Below, one piece after another: positions 8,036 through 17,681 of a DNA stretch of 63,660 bases (position 1 is its first letter; the number at the start of each line of letters is the position of its first letter). Origin of the DNA: an uncultured Oscillospiraceae bacterium (GTDB taxonomy: Bacteria; Bacillota; Clostridia; Oscillospirales; Ruminococcaceae); the NCBI GenBank assembly GCA_958448395.1, contig CAUDDP010000005.1, positions 1 through 63,660 of the forward strand, in the 5' to 3' direction. The notes under the pieces were generated by a model that saw only the letters and a list, made by a program, of their open reading frames with translations, ran no database searches and was not told the origin of the DNA. A program made the position numbers and the translations under genes.

Positions 8036-9490
8036 TTGAACGATTTTGCAAAGGAAGCGATTCTGCCAAATCTATCACAAAACATCAAACGCATTCGGGA
8101 AATTGCCAACAACAGCTCAGACTTGCTGGTCAATGAATTTCTCTTAAGCGGTGTACCAGCCGCTTTGCTCTGTTGTGAGGGGATGCTTTCGACCAGTATG
8201 ATTACCGAACTCATCCTCGAACCCATTGTCAAAATTCAGCTCCCCAATCCCACCGCAGACCAGCTTATGCACCACATCCAACAGCATCAGTTGTTCTCCA
8301 TTGATCGTGCCGAAGCAAAAAACTATCGGGATTTGTTCCGCTTTCTCAACTCCGGCTTTGCTGTCCTACTGCTGGATGGTGCCAAAAAAGCACTGGTATT
8401 CGGTGTGCAGGGTTATGAAAAACGAAGTGTCTCTACACCATCCAGTGAAAACAATATTATGGGGGCAAAGGACGGCTTTGTCGAAGTGGTCCGCACTAAT
8501 ATGTCTCTCCTTCGTCGCCGAATCAAATCGCCTTTTCTTAAAATGGAACTGCTTTGCTATGGGGACAAAAGCCAGACTGACATTTGCCTTTGCTATCTCC
8601 ATGATCGAGTACCAAAATCCCTCATTCAACAAATCAAACGCCAACTGGATGGCATGAAACTCGAAACGATTCTCTCTTCCGGCTACATCCGTCCATTCCT
8701 AGAAACAAGCAGACCCTCTCTCTTTGATACCATCAGTACCACCCAACGTCCAGATGTTCTCTGTGCAAAGCTCTTAGAAGGGCGTGTCGGCATTTTGATT
8801 GACGGCACACCGTTTGCTTTGGTGATTCCAAAGCTATTCAATGAAAGCTTTCAGTCCATGGATGACTATTGCTACAAGCCCTATTACGCAACCCTAATTC
8901 GCTGGCTGAAATATGCCGCTTTCCTAATCGCTCTGCTGTTGCCAGCATTGTACGTTGCCGTTGCTCTGCACCATCCCGAACTTCTTAACCGTACCCTTCT
9001 GCTCATTTTAGCAGAATCCGAAGAAACCGCACCACTTTCCCTTACAACAGAAGCAATTGGGATTTTACTTGTCTATGAAATTATTCGGGAAGCTGGATTG
9101 CGTCTTCCACAGGCAGTCGGTGGTGCCGTGAGCATTGTCGCTGGTTTGATTGTCGGAGATGCCGCTGTTTCCTCTGGGCTCATCAGCACCCCCATGCTGA
9201 CCGTCACAGCGATTGCTGTCATTGCTGGCTTCGTGATTCCCGACCTCAATCCACCTGTCAGTGTTCTGCGGCTGCTGTTTGTACTGGCAGGTGGACTGGG
9301 AGGGCTGTTTGGCATCAGCCTACTTGGAGCAGCCGTTCTGTTTCATATCTGTGCCGCAGAAAATCACGGATTTCCGCTGACAACACCGCTTGCACCATTC
9401 CACAAAAAAGGAATGCGGGATGTGCTGTATCGTGCAGACTTCCCTAAAATGCAATCCGGCAACTTTACCGTGGAGGAATACCATGAATAA
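8036..9490 (+). CDS. gerA: Spore germination protein, GerA family A subunit
   Basis: Inner-membrane subunit of a spore germinant receptor. The 484-residue protein has a soluble N-terminal half and a C-terminal membrane region with several helices (from about residue 290), including the family segment PQAVGGAVSIVAGLIVGDAAV and a conserved ITVASVxGFxIP-like stretch. I place the start at the TTG at 8036, which has AGAGGAG six bases upstream; in-frame ATGs further up have no ribosome site. The stop overlaps gerB by 8 bp. It heads a three-gene A-B-C operon, which implies a spore-forming host. Confidence 0.92.
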   Translation: MNDFAKEAILPNLSQNIKRIREIANNSSDLLVNEFLLSGVPAALLCCEGMLSTSMITELILEPIVKIQLPNPTADQLMHHIQQHQLFSIDRAEAKNYRDLFRFLNSGFAVLLLDGAKKALVFGVQGYEKRSVSTPSSENNIMGAKDGFVEVVRTNMSLLRRRIKSPFLKMELLCYGDKSQTDICLCYLHDRVPKSLIQQIKRQLDGMKLETILSSGYIRPFLETSRPSLFDTISTTQRPDVLCAKLLEGRVGILIDGTPFALVIPKLFNESFQSMDDYCYKPYYATLIRWLKYAAFLIALLLPALYVAVALHHPELLNRTLLLILAESEETAPLSLTTEAIGILLVYEIIREAGLRLPQAVGGAVSIVAGLIVGDAAVSSGLISTPMLTVTAIAVIAGFVIPDLNPPVSVLRLLFVLAGGLGGLFGISLLGAAVLFHICAAENHGFPLTTPLAPFHKKGMRDVLYRADFPKMQSGNFTVEEYHE

Positions 9491-10511
9491 ACTACGACCC
9501 AGTCAAATGACCATCCTGCTCAGTCTTTCCACTGCCTTTTCTGTCATGTGTGCAGCGTTTCCCTTTACCTTGGAACAGCTCCTCGGCACAGCGATTTCCA
9601 TTGGAGTCCAAATCCTGCTTTGTATTCCTGTATTACTGCTCTCCAAACGCAATCACAGTCTTGCTGCATACTGCACGGATCACAAAATCCTGCCGCTGAT
9701 ATTCTTCCTATATTTCCTTGTGAGTGGCGGACGTTCTGTTGTACAACTCTGGAATGTCTCTGACAGTCTTTCTCTCCCCTTCTCCAATGCCATACTGGCA
9801 GCCGCCTTGATTGCTGCTGTTTGCCTTTACACATCCGCTCTTGGCATTCAAACACTGGCACGCAGCAGCACACTGGTTTTTGGGATTTTGATACTGACCC
9901 TTCTGGTGATGCTTGCCGGCGGCTACCGCACCATCCATTTACAGCAGCTTTCGTTCTCCCCAGATGCAACGATCTGGCAAGGTATCATACGCCATCTGTC
10001 GCTTGCAGATGAACTGCCAGTTCTGGTGTTACTGCTTAGCTTCTTAGACAGGCAGCCAATCAAAAGTACGCTGCGGTTCTTTGGATTATCCCTGCTCATC
10101 TGGAGCTTTATATTATTCTTGGGTATCACGATTTTAGGCAATTTCATGACTCATGCAACCTATCCATTTTTTATGATCACAAATGTTTCCCAGCCATTCC
10201 GCACCCAACGGGCAGATGCCCTGTATCTGTTGCTGTTTGTATTGCTGTGTATTTTACGCTTGACCCTGCTGACAACACTCTCCGCCCATCTGTTGGGACA
10301 GGCGTTCCCAAAGCTTCGCTGCCGCAGTTTGATCTGCCTGTTGGCAATCCTCATTTTAGCAGCCATACTTGGTATTTGGCGTCTGGCATCTGGCTGGTGG
10401 TATATCCTGCCGATTGGATTGCTAACCACTATCATACCTTGGGGATTACTCTGTTACAATCAAAAAAACCGACAAGGCAGTGCTACAGGAAAAGAAGGTG
10501 TCCCTTCTTAA
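9483..10511 (+). CDS. gerB: Spore germination permease, GerB family B subunit
   Basis: 342-residue polytopic membrane protein of the amino-acid permease-like GerAB family (Spore_permease), the germinant-binding subunit of the receptor. It starts MNKLRPSQMTILLS, a typical start for the family, and has about ten hydrophobic segments. The ATG at 9483 has TGGAGG just upstream and overlaps the end of gerA by 8 bp, suggesting coupled translation. Confidence 0.9.
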   Translation: MNKLRPSQMTILLSLSTAFSVMCAAFPFTLEQLLGTAISIGVQILLCIPVLLLSKRNHSLAAYCTDHKILPLIFFLYFLVSGGRSVVQLWNVSDSLSLPFSNAILAAALIAAVCLYTSALGIQTLARSSTLVFGILILTLLVMLAGGYRTIHLQQLSFSPDATIWQGIIRHLSLADELPVLVLLLSFLDRQPIKSTLRFFGLSLLIWSFILFLGITILGNFMTHATYPFFMITNVSQPFRTQRADALYLLLFVLLCILRLTLLTTLSAHLLGQAFPKLRCRSLICLLAILILAAILGIWRLASGWWYILPIGLLTTIIPWGLLCYNQKNRQGSATGKEGVPS

Positions 10512-10577
10512 CCTCTCATTCTGATTGCACCAACCCAGTCGATTTGCATCCAATATCCTACGAAAGGAGACAAATTC

Positions 10578-11525
10578 ATGAAACCACTTCTCTCTTGCTG
10601 CTCTCTGCTGCTCGCCTGCACCCTTTGTCTCTCCGGCTGCTCTGTCACACAGGTCAAAGACCGCCTCTATCTACAGTCCTTAGAACTGTCCGATTCTCAT
10701 CATCCCACCGTACAACTTCATGCATTTGCTTCTGATGATGGAAACTGTTCTGGAAGCGGCTCTACCCTTCAAGCAGCCTTAGAAGCCGCTGAAATTCCAG
10801 CCGGACGAGAACTGTTCTTAGGGCATTTAGAATTGCTCTGTTTACAGGACACCGCCTTCACTGGACAGCTTACCGAACTCCTACAGTCCTATCGTCTCTC
10901 CTCTGGATGCAAGGTAATTTATACCACCCGTTCTCTGGAATCTGTAGATACAGAAAAACTCTTAGAAAGCCTGAAGCAAGAAGAACAAAACGGTCGTCTG
11001 CCGGAAACCGATTTGTTTACCATTCTAAAAGAACTTTCCTCTTCTTCGGGTACCGCATTGCTGCCATTCTACATGACAAATGGCTTTTCCCTCACATTGA
11101 TCCAACCGGACGGCGTAAAGGGGACACTGTCGAACGAAGCCATACAGGGCTTATGCTGGCTGCGAGGGGAGAACTACCCGGAACGGGTCAGTGTGCTCCA
11201 AGGGGAACAGGCAAGCGATTTTTTCATTGAACAAGCAACAACAAAGCTAACCGCTTCTGCAAATTCGGGTATTCCTGTCGTAACGGTTTCACTGACAATA
11301 CAAGGAAAGGGCGATGCAGTTGCTCTGCAGAAGCAGCTTGAAACGGCTTGTCAGGCGGCAGAAGAAGAAACCGTAAAACAATGCAAGGCAGATGTCATTG
11401 GACTGGAAGCCTGCCTGCAACAGCAATGCTACGAATTGTATGCAGAACAGGACTGGAGCAGTCTTTTGCATACGGTAAAGTTTGTGAACAAAATCACCAT
11501 TCTAACAGAAGATTCTTTATCTTAA
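10578..11525 (+). CDS. gerC: Spore germination lipoprotein, Ger(x)C family
   Basis: 315-residue C subunit of the germinant receptor. It has a lipoprotein signal peptide with lipobox LSGC (Cys at about residue 21), so it should be attached to the outer face of the inner spore membrane. The rest fits the three-domain Ger(x)C pattern, including an early VKDRLYLQSLELS strand and a long C-terminal helix region rich in Glu and Gln. An AAAGGAG site precedes the ATG. It is shorter than many GerAC proteins (about 370) but appears intact. Confidence 0.85.
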   Translation: MKPLLSCCSLLLACTLCLSGCSVTQVKDRLYLQSLELSDSHHPTVQLHAFASDDGNCSGSGSTLQAALEAAEIPAGRELFLGHLELLCLQDTAFTGQLTELLQSYRLSSGCKVIYTTRSLESVDTEKLLESLKQEEQNGRLPETDLFTILKELSSSSGTALLPFYMTNGFSLTLIQPDGVKGTLSNEAIQGLCWLRGENYPERVSVLQGEQASDFFIEQATTKLTASANSGIPVVTVSLTIQGKGDAVALQKQLETACQAAEEETVKQCKADVIGLEACLQQQCYELYAEQDWSSLLHTVKFVNKITILTEDSLS

Positions 11526-11587
11526 AAATGTGGTATATCAATGTGCATACCAGTCTCTGTTTTCTACCCACTGCTCTCCAAAATAAA

Positions 11588-11628
11588 AACAGACCGTCCT
11601 ATGTTTTCAAAGAACGGTCTGTTTTATA
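11588..11628. terminator. Bidirectional terminator between gerC and the radical SAM gene
   Basis: AACAGACCGT (11588-11597) pairs perfectly with ACGGTCTGTT (11614-11623). A T tract follows on plus and an A-rich flank gives T residues on minus, so it serves both converging genes. Confidence 0.85.
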
Positions 11629-11639
11629 TGATAGAAACG

Positions 11640-13088
11640 TTAAGGGTTCAAAATCGGAATCTTCTTGGAAATACAGGCGGCTTTCAGACGAGGCAGTTCC
11701 TTTTTTAGGTCAGAACGGACACTTTTCTGCCAAAAATATTCTCCAACAAATAGCAAGCGTTCTGTTCCCCGCTTATGAAGAAGGGCATGCACCAGCCGTT
11801 TTTTGGAATAAATCATACGACTTGCTATAATAATTTCCTTTTGCAGATCATAGGGAGATATTTTTTCCGGATAATGCACCACATTCCCTGTGCATTTCGA
11901 CCAATCGCCATCAATGAGCTTCTCCTTATGCGTTTCATAGACGGGTGTCCCCGGCACAAAGTACATAGACTGAATGAGTATACCGCTGATATTGTTTTCT
12001 ATCACAAATTCCGCAAGCCGTTTTCCCACTCCAATTTCATGATTATCTGCACCAACAATAAATAATCCTCTTGTTCGTATGCCATGCCGCTGTATATTTT
12101 TCACGGAATCTAAAATGCTTTGATAGGTACTTTTTTTATGATATTGTGCAAATGCTTCGTCCTCCAAAAATTCAATGCCCATTGCAAGCTCATCAAACCC
12201 TGCCTGTTTCAGCAATTCCAGCATTTCATCGTCAAAACCAACTTCATATCTTGCCTGAATGGTGAAGTGATAATCAATATCGCTCTCAATAATTGCTTTC
12301 AGCACAGAAACTGCCCACTTCCGATCGGCAAAAAAGTTATCATCGGTTATCCAGAGCATTTTTGTCAGCCGATGGTGCTTTTCATCATGAAATTTGATAC
12401 AACTACGGATGTCATTCAATACACTTTCCACTGAGCGTGTACGAACTTTCCGTCCGAAGTGATGAATCAAGGCACAGTAATCACAATTGTGTGGACAACC
12501 CCTTGAGGCATGTACCTGTCCCCATATCGTATTATGCCCTGCCATCTTCTGATAACGATACAACAAATTCCGATCTGGTATAGTATCAATATTCTGCGGC
12601 GGCATCCGCTGTCCTGTCATCACACACTCGCCGTTTTGCAAATATGCAAGTCCCGGAAAAGTAAGCGGCAAATCCTTTTTCCATGCACGGACAAGCTCCA
12701 GAATGGATTCATCGCCCTCACCCAGCAGAACAAGGTCACAATAATGGACTGCCTCTATGTAATGCATGGAAGCATGAAGTCCACCAATTACGACCTTTGC
12801 ATTAGAATTTTTCTTTATATACTGTGCCAGCTCGTATCCACGATTGGCATTAAAAGTGAATATACTGATAAAAACAACATCCGCATCCAGTACATCCTCC
12901 CATTTAATTTTGGATATGGATTCACTATATCCATATGTATCAGAAACTTCTTTTTTCATGATGGTGGCAAGGGTAAGCAATCCAACGGATGGGGTACGAA
13001 TATACTTGTCATACACATATAAATTTTTAATCGACCGCCTATATGGCAAATTTCCCGGTTCAATAAAACGCACTTTCTGAATTTCCAT
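11640..13088 (-). CDS. B12-binding-domain radical SAM protein
   Basis: 482-residue iron-sulfur enzyme. Residues 30-150 form a Rossmann-like cobalamin-binding-type domain (VVFISIFTFN, VVIGGLHAS), but I do not see the DxHxxG motif of base-off B12 binders. The radical SAM core carries the cluster motif CxxxCxxC at Cys198, Cys202 and Cys205 (RGCPHNCDYC), followed by a TIM-barrel region with MLWITDDNFF. Family members act in natural-product, lipid or tRNA modification; the substrate here is not evident. It is a single gene between two terminators. Confidence 0.85.
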   Translation of the reverse strand: MEIQKVRFIEPGNLPYRRSIKNLYVYDKYIRTPSVGLLTLATIMKKEVSDTYGYSESISKIKWEDVLDADVVFISIFTFNANRGYELAQYIKKNSNAKVVIGGLHASMHYIEAVHYCDLVLLGEGDESILELVRAWKKDLPLTFPGLAYLQNGECVMTGQRMPPQNIDTIPDRNLLYRYQKMAGHNTIWGQVHASRGCPHNCDYCALIHHFGRKVRTRSVESVLNDIRSCIKFHDEKHHRLTKMLWITDDNFFADRKWAVSVLKAIIESDIDYHFTIQARYEVGFDDEMLELLKQAGFDELAMGIEFLEDEAFAQYHKKSTYQSILDSVKNIQRHGIRTRGLFIVGADNHEIGVGKRLAEFVIENNISGILIQSMYFVPGTPVYETHKEKLIDGDWSKCTGNVVHYPEKISPYDLQKEIIIASRMIYSKKRLVHALLHKRGTERLLFVGEYFWQKSVRSDLKKELPRLKAACISKKIPILNP

Positions 13089-13129
13089 AAAAACGCCTCT
13101 CCTAACAATCCTTAAAAACGTCTCTATAC

Positions 13130-13166
13130 AACAAGACCGCCCTGCAAATGCAAAGCGGTTCTTGTT
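13130..13166 (-). terminator. Terminator after pckG
   Basis: AACAAGACCGC (13130-13140) pairs with GCGGTTCTTGTT (13155-13166) with one unpaired base. The minus-strand tail is only moderately T-rich. Confidence 0.55.
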
Positions 13167-13189
13167 AGATATAATAACAGAGAATATGC

Positions 13190-15028
13190 TTACTTATTCA
13201 GTCTTGCTTCGATCTTATCCAGTTCAGCCACCAGTTCAGCCGGAACCTTGCCGCCCTTTGCTGCAATGTCATCCTGATAATATCTCCGCATTTCAGCGAT
13301 TTCCTTCTTCCACAGATCAGTATCTACAGTCAGCAGCTTGTCCAAAACAGCTGGTGTTACTTCATCTTCGATACCAGTCAGGTTCAGGTCTTCCTTCTTC
13401 GGCAGATAACCGATTGCAGTTTCTTCTGCATCGACTGTGCCTTCGCAACGCTTGATAATCCAGTCGAGGACTCTCATGTTGTCGCCAAAGCCCGGCCACA
13501 GGAAGTTGCCTTCTTCGTCCTGCTTGAACCAGTTTACGTTGAAGATCTTCGGTGCCTTGTCACCCAGCTTTTTGCCCATTTCGAGCCAGTGTGCCCAGTA
13601 GTCACCAACATTGTAACCGATGAACGGCTTCATTGCCATTGGGTCGTGACGCAGCACGCCAACTGCACCGGTAGCAGCTGCTGTGGTTTCAGAAGATACA
13701 GCAGAACCGATATACGTGCCGTGTGTCCAGTCAAAGGACTGATATACCAGCGGTGTCGTAGAAGCACGACGACCACCGAAGATAATAGCAGAAATCGGAA
13801 CACCCTCTGGATTATTGAATTCCGGAGAAATGCACGGGCAGTTTTCAGCCGGTGCAGTAAATCTGGAGTTCGGATGAGCCAGAACCTTGTTCTTGCCAGT
13901 CTTCTCATCTACTTCAGAAACGTATTCCGGACCGTTTACCTTTGCACCCTTCCATTCGGTTGCATCCACCGGCGGATTCTTATCCAGCTTTTCCCACCAA
14001 ACTGTGTGGTCTTCGTTGTTCAGTGCAACGTTTGTAAAGATGGTGTTCTTGCGTGTACAAGCCAGTGCGTTCGGATTGGACTTTGCATTGGTACCCGGAG
14101 CAACGCCGAAGAAACCATTTTCCGGATTGATCGCATACAGTCTGCCATCCTTGCCCGGCTTCATCCAAGCAATATCATCACCGACTGTGAATACCTTGTA
14201 GCCGTCCTTCTGGTAGCCCTCTGGCGGAATCAGCATTGCCAGATTGGTCTTACCGCAAGCAGACGGGAACGCAGCTGTGATATAAACGGTTTCGCCGTTT
14301 GGCTTCTGTACGCCCAGAATCAGCATGTGTTCTGCCATCCAGCCTTCATTCTTACCCTGGAAGGAAGCGATACGCAGAGCGAAGCACTTCTTACCGAGCA
14401 GAACGTTGCCGCCGTAAGCAGAATTGATTGACCAAATGGTGTTCTCTTCCGGGAACTGTACGATATAACGGTTTTCCGGATCCACATCTGCCTTGGAATG
14501 CAGACCACGAACGAAGTCATTGGAAACATCGCCCAGATTCTTAAATGCATCTGCACCCATTCTGGTCATGATATTCATGTTCAGAACAACATAGATGGAG
14601 TCAGTCAGCTCAACGCCAACCTTTGCGAGCGGAGAACCAATCGGGCCCATAGAATATGGGATAACATACATGGTTCTGCCCTTCATCACACCATCATACA
14701 ACGGTGTCAGCTTTGCTTTCATCTCTTCCGGATCCATCCAGTTGTTGGTCGGACCGGCATCTTCTTTATTCTTCGTGCAGATAAAGGTTCTGTCCTCTAC
14801 TCTTGCAACGTCATTCGGCAAGGTTCTGTGATACAAACAGCCCGGCAGCTTATCCGGATTCAGCTTGTACATCTTATCCCGGTTGCCTTCCGGCAGAGAA
14901 GTAACTTCTTCTGTCAATGCATCCAGCTGTTCCTTGGAACCATCGATCCATACGACTTGATCCGGCTTGGTCAGAGCAACCATTTCATCAACCCATGCCA
15001 GAACATTTTTGTTGTTTGTCAATGCCAT
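13190..15028 (-). CDS. pckG: Phosphoenolpyruvate carboxykinase (GTP)
   Basis: 612 residues, the size of GTP-dependent PEPCK and larger than the ATP type. It interconverts oxaloacetate plus GTP with PEP plus CO2. In succinate-forming anaerobes it usually runs towards oxaloacetate. Visible motifs are the nucleotide P-loop FPSACGKTN (about residues 255-263), the metal-binding VGDDIAWM and the R-rich substrate segment GGRRASTTPL. The ATG has AGGAGG upstream. It is a single gene with a consensus promoter (15102-15130). With the malic enzyme and the malate-type dehydrogenase at 45-47 kb it covers the C3-C4 node. Confidence 0.95.
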   Translation of the reverse strand: MALTNNKNVLAWVDEMVALTKPDQVVWIDGSKEQLDALTEEVTSLPEGNRDKMYKLNPDKLPGCLYHRTLPNDVARVEDRTFICTKNKEDAGPTNNWMDPEEMKAKLTPLYDGVMKGRTMYVIPYSMGPIGSPLAKVGVELTDSIYVVLNMNIMTRMGADAFKNLGDVSNDFVRGLHSKADVDPENRYIVQFPEENTIWSINSAYGGNVLLGKKCFALRIASFQGKNEGWMAEHMLILGVQKPNGETVYITAAFPSACGKTNLAMLIPPEGYQKDGYKVFTVGDDIAWMKPGKDGRLYAINPENGFFGVAPGTNAKSNPNALACTRKNTIFTNVALNNEDHTVWWEKLDKNPPVDATEWKGAKVNGPEYVSEVDEKTGKNKVLAHPNSRFTAPAENCPCISPEFNNPEGVPISAIIFGGRRASTTPLVYQSFDWTHGTYIGSAVSSETTAAATGAVGVLRHDPMAMKPFIGYNVGDYWAHWLEMGKKLGDKAPKIFNVNWFKQDEEGNFLWPGFGDNMRVLDWIIKRCEGTVDAEETAIGYLPKKEDLNLTGIEDEVTPAVLDKLLTVDTDLWKKEIAEMRRYYQDDIAAKGGKVPAELVAELDKIEARLNK

Positions 15029-15101
15029 CGGTAATACCTCCTAATATATCGCTCCATCTATCAAATAGACGGGCTTGGAAGAATTTTTTCTTCTCTATAT
15101 C

Positions 15102-15130
15102 ATTATAAATCGAACCGGAAATCTTGTCAA
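15102..15130 (-). promoter_or_regulatory. Consensus sigma-A promoter of pckG
   Basis: On the minus strand, TTGACA (15125-15130) and TATAAT (15102-15107) are 17 bp apart, both perfect. It lies 74 bp upstream of the pckG ATG. Confidence 0.85.
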
Positions 15131-15165
15131 GCGATTTTGCGGAAAATCATGTGAAATTCAGGTTT

Positions 15166-15205
15166 CGTTCATGTTTTAAAAACAGTTGTTTTCGGCACAT
15201 GAACG
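15166..15205. promoter_or_regulatory. Inverted repeat upstream of pckG
   Basis: CGTTCATGT (15166-15174) is the exact complement of ACATGAACG (15197-15205), with a smaller inner pairing of AAAACA with TGTTTT. It lies 35-75 bp above the pckG -35 box and 82 bp past the tsaD stop. It could be an operator or a tsaD 3' end structure; no T tract follows on the minus strand. Confidence 0.5.
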
Positions 15206-15286
15206 TTCTTATCAAAACTATCGCTTAACAGATTCTTCCATTTGCAAGAAAATTTTCTCTTGCGGCGACTTTTTTAATAATAGTTG

Positions 15287-16312
15287 TTACTGATTGTCTT
15301 GTTTTATGATTTCCAGAGACATCGTTGCATATGCATTCAAATCCGCCCCGGCACGCACACCAGCTTCAAATAGATACGAGCCAGCACACGCAATCATTGC
15401 ACCATTATCTCCACAGAGTGACAATGGCGGTACAAACAACTGACAGCCTTGTTTCTCACAAGCTTCTGCCATTGCCGACCGTACACCGCTGTTCGCAGAA
15501 ACACCGCCTGCTACCGCAATCGTCTGGTAGCCCAAATCTCTTGCCGCCTGCATGGTATGTGCTGTCAGCAGTTCCGCAATGGTCTTCTGTACTGACGCTG
15601 CCAAATCCGCTGTCGGAAGCGTCTGTCCCTTTTGTGCCGCATTATGAATCAGATTGACCACCGCTGTTTTCAATCCAGAAAAGCTAAAATCATAGGGATT
15701 TTCCTCTACCTTTGGATGTGGCAGAGAGAATGCGTTTGGATTGCCGTTTTTGGCGGCACGATCAATGTGAACACCGCCCGGATAGGGAAAGCCCATTGCA
15801 CGGGCAGTCTTATCAAAACACTCTCCGGCGGCATCATCTCTGGTTCTTCCGACAATCCGGAAGGAGGTATAAGAAAGCACTTCTACAATATGGCTGTGTC
15901 CCCCGCTTGCCACAAGGCAGAGATAAGGCGGCTTCAATTCCGGATGTGCAATATAATTTGCGGCAATATGACCTGCCAAATGATGTACCGGCACAAGCGG
16001 TTTTCCAGCAGCCAATGCCAGCCCTTTGGCAAAGTTGACCCCCACCAGCAATGCCCCGATCAAGCCCGGTGCATAGGTCACGGCAATGCCGTCCAAGTCG
16101 GCAAGGGTCACATGGGCATCGTCCAATGCCTTTTGTACTACCGGTAAAATATTCTCACAGTGTCGTCTGGACGCAATTTCCGGTACCACACCGCCATATA
16201 GTTTATGTTCCTCCACCTGTGACGCTACGACATTGGAAAGAATCTCCGTTCGATCCTTCGCAACACTGGCTGCCGTTTCATCACAGGAACTTTCGATTCC
16301 CAAAATTAACAT
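15287..16312 (-). CDS. tsaD: tRNA N6-adenosine threonylcarbamoyltransferase
   Basis: 341-residue ASKHA-fold enzyme that transfers the threonylcarbamoyl group to A37 of ANN-reading tRNAs, working with TsaB, TsaC and TsaE. Motifs: N-terminal LGIESSCDETAAS, the metal-binding HxxxH (His111 and His115, in HHLAGH) and C-terminal AVAGGVSANS. Length is typical. TsaB and TsaE are not in this window, although rimI, often linked to them, lies 2.9 kb away. Confidence 0.95.
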   Translation of the reverse strand: MLILGIESSCDETAASVAKDRTEILSNVVASQVEEHKLYGGVVPEIASRRHCENILPVVQKALDDAHVTLADLDGIAVTYAPGLIGALLVGVNFAKGLALAAGKPLVPVHHLAGHIAANYIAHPELKPPYLCLVASGGHSHIVEVLSYTSFRIVGRTRDDAAGECFDKTARAMGFPYPGGVHIDRAAKNGNPNAFSLPHPKVEENPYDFSFSGLKTAVVNLIHNAAQKGQTLPTADLAASVQKTIAELLTAHTMQAARDLGYQTIAVAGGVSANSGVRSAMAEACEKQGCQLFVPPLSLCGDNGAMIACAGSYLFEAGVRAGADLNAYATMSLEIIKQDNQ

Positions 16313-16387
16313 GTTGTCCTGTTCCTCTTTTCATTTTGTTCCATTCTATCGAAATCTGTCTGATTGGATTCTGCTTCTAATCCTTGC

Positions 16388-16828
16388 TTATGTATCCGTT
16401 CGCACCATTTCCGTCAAAGCCAGATTCCGGTATGTCAAGTCCTTTCGAACGGTAAAGCCCTGTTTTTCCCAGAATGCATTTCCATTTTCATTTTTTGAAA
16501 ATACAACCAGAGCCACTTTATGAATGCCGATTTTTTGGAGTGCTGCTAAAGCAGTATGTACCAGCAGCGTACCAATGCCCTGCTTTTGTCTCTGCGGAGA
16601 AACAGCCGTATGATAAATATATCCCCTTCTGCCATCGTTCCCGATCAAAATGACGCCCAGTATCTGCTGTTCCAATTCTGCAACAAAGCAGGTGTCTGGA
16701 TTCCGTTCTAAAAAACGTGCAATGCCCTCTTTAGCGTCATCCAAATTATTCAGTCCCATTCCGGAACAAGACTGCCATAAAGCAAATACTGATTCATAGT
16801 CTGCCATCTGCATCTTCCGAATCTGCAT
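16388..16828 (-). CDS. GNAT family N-acetyltransferase
   Basis: 146 residues covering one complete GNAT fold. The acetyl-CoA-binding segment is QRQKQGIGTLLVHTAL (about residues 94-109), of the Q/RxxGxG/A type. C-terminal KNENGNAFWEKQGF is the usual beta5-alpha4 region. The substrate cannot be told. It lies upstream of tsaD on the same strand. Confidence 0.88.
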   Translation of the reverse strand: MQIRKMQMADYESVFALWQSCSGMGLNNLDDAKEGIARFLERNPDTCFVAELEQQILGVILIGNDGRRGYIYHTAVSPQRQKQGIGTLLVHTALAALQKIGIHKVALVVFSKNENGNAFWEKQGFTVRKDLTYRNLALTEMVRTDT

Positions 16829-16865
16829 AGAACCATCCTCCTTGCTGCTGCTGATTTGTTATGCA

Positions 16866-17171
16866 TTACAATTCATAATCAATGCAAGCCCGTGCCTCTC
16901 GCAGCGGCTTGATAAACTGTCCAAAGGCAACGTGTGCCGGATGCGTTTGATAGACATTCAAATCATCCATGCTTTCAAAATCACAAATCAACGCAAATTC
17001 ATAATTGGTTGGGTCAGCATCTGCACAGTTCAGCCATACCTCCAGTTTTTTCAGCTGTGGAATCAGTGCCGGCAGCTGTTCTGCCTTTGCCTTTGCTTCT
17101 ACGGCATTCTCCATCGCCGTTTTGCCATTTGCCTCTGCCTGAAATTTAAACATTACAATATGTTTGATCAT
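16866..17171 (-). CDS. Dabb (stress-responsive A/B barrel) family protein
   Basis: 101 residues making one dimeric alpha-beta barrel domain. It begins with the family signature MIKHIVMFKF, has a central strand NYEFALICDF and then the conserved helix start YQTHPAHVAF. The function of bacterial Dabb proteins is mostly unknown. It lies 21 bp downstream of the next gene (17193-17642) and may be co-transcribed with it. Confidence 0.88.
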   Translation of the reverse strand: MIKHIVMFKFQAEANGKTAMENAVEAKAKAEQLPALIPQLKKLEVWLNCADADPTNYEFALICDFESMDDLNVYQTHPAHVAFGQFIKPLREARACIDYEL

Positions 17172-17192
17172 AATATTTCTTCCTTTCTCCTT

Positions 17193-17642
17193 TTAAAGTG
17201 ATTTTCTGAGATATACCATATCATCCAGCAACACGCCATCCTCTACAATGGGATGGTCATAATGCAGTTGAAAAAAGTGTGGAATCCGCTTATATTGCAC
17301 AAAGCCGCATTTTTCATAGAAGGGAATGGTTTTTGGACTGTCACCAGTGCCGAGAATCAGCCAAGTCGCCGCTCCCTGATACTGCCTTGCAATCCATTCC
17401 AGAAACATTCTGCCGTAGCCGTTCCCCTGCTGTTCTGCCGCAATCGCCAAATTCTTAACTTCCAGCTCTGTTTCGGAAACTTGCAGCACCACGCAGACAC
17501 CGATCACCGTCTCCGCCTGCTGCATGATGTACATGGTTCCCTGCTCCAGATAGCGGTCAATCATGGATTCCTGTTCATCTGCGAGCAGCAACAGGGGAAG
17601 ATATTGTTTTTTCTGCTGTTCTATTTTTTGAAATTGTATCAT
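17193..17642 (-). CDS. GNAT family N-acetyltransferase
   Basis: 149 residues, a complete GNAT domain: IAAEQQGNGYGRMFLEWIA is the acetyl-CoA-binding segment (about residues 87-105) and IPFYEKCGFVQYKRIPHFF the C-terminal part. The end (FFQLHYDHPIVEDGV) resembles small-molecule acetyltransferases, but I cannot name the substrate. Confidence 0.86.
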   Translation of the reverse strand: MIQFQKIEQQKKQYLPLLLLADEQESMIDRYLEQGTMYIMQQAETVIGVCVVLQVSETELEVKNLAIAAEQQGNGYGRMFLEWIARQYQGAATWLILGTGDSPKTIPFYEKCGFVQYKRIPHFFQLHYDHPIVEDGVLLDDMVYLRKSL

Positions 17643-17681
17643 ATTTTATCCCTTTCTGCAAGCTGCCCTGAAAAAATTCAC

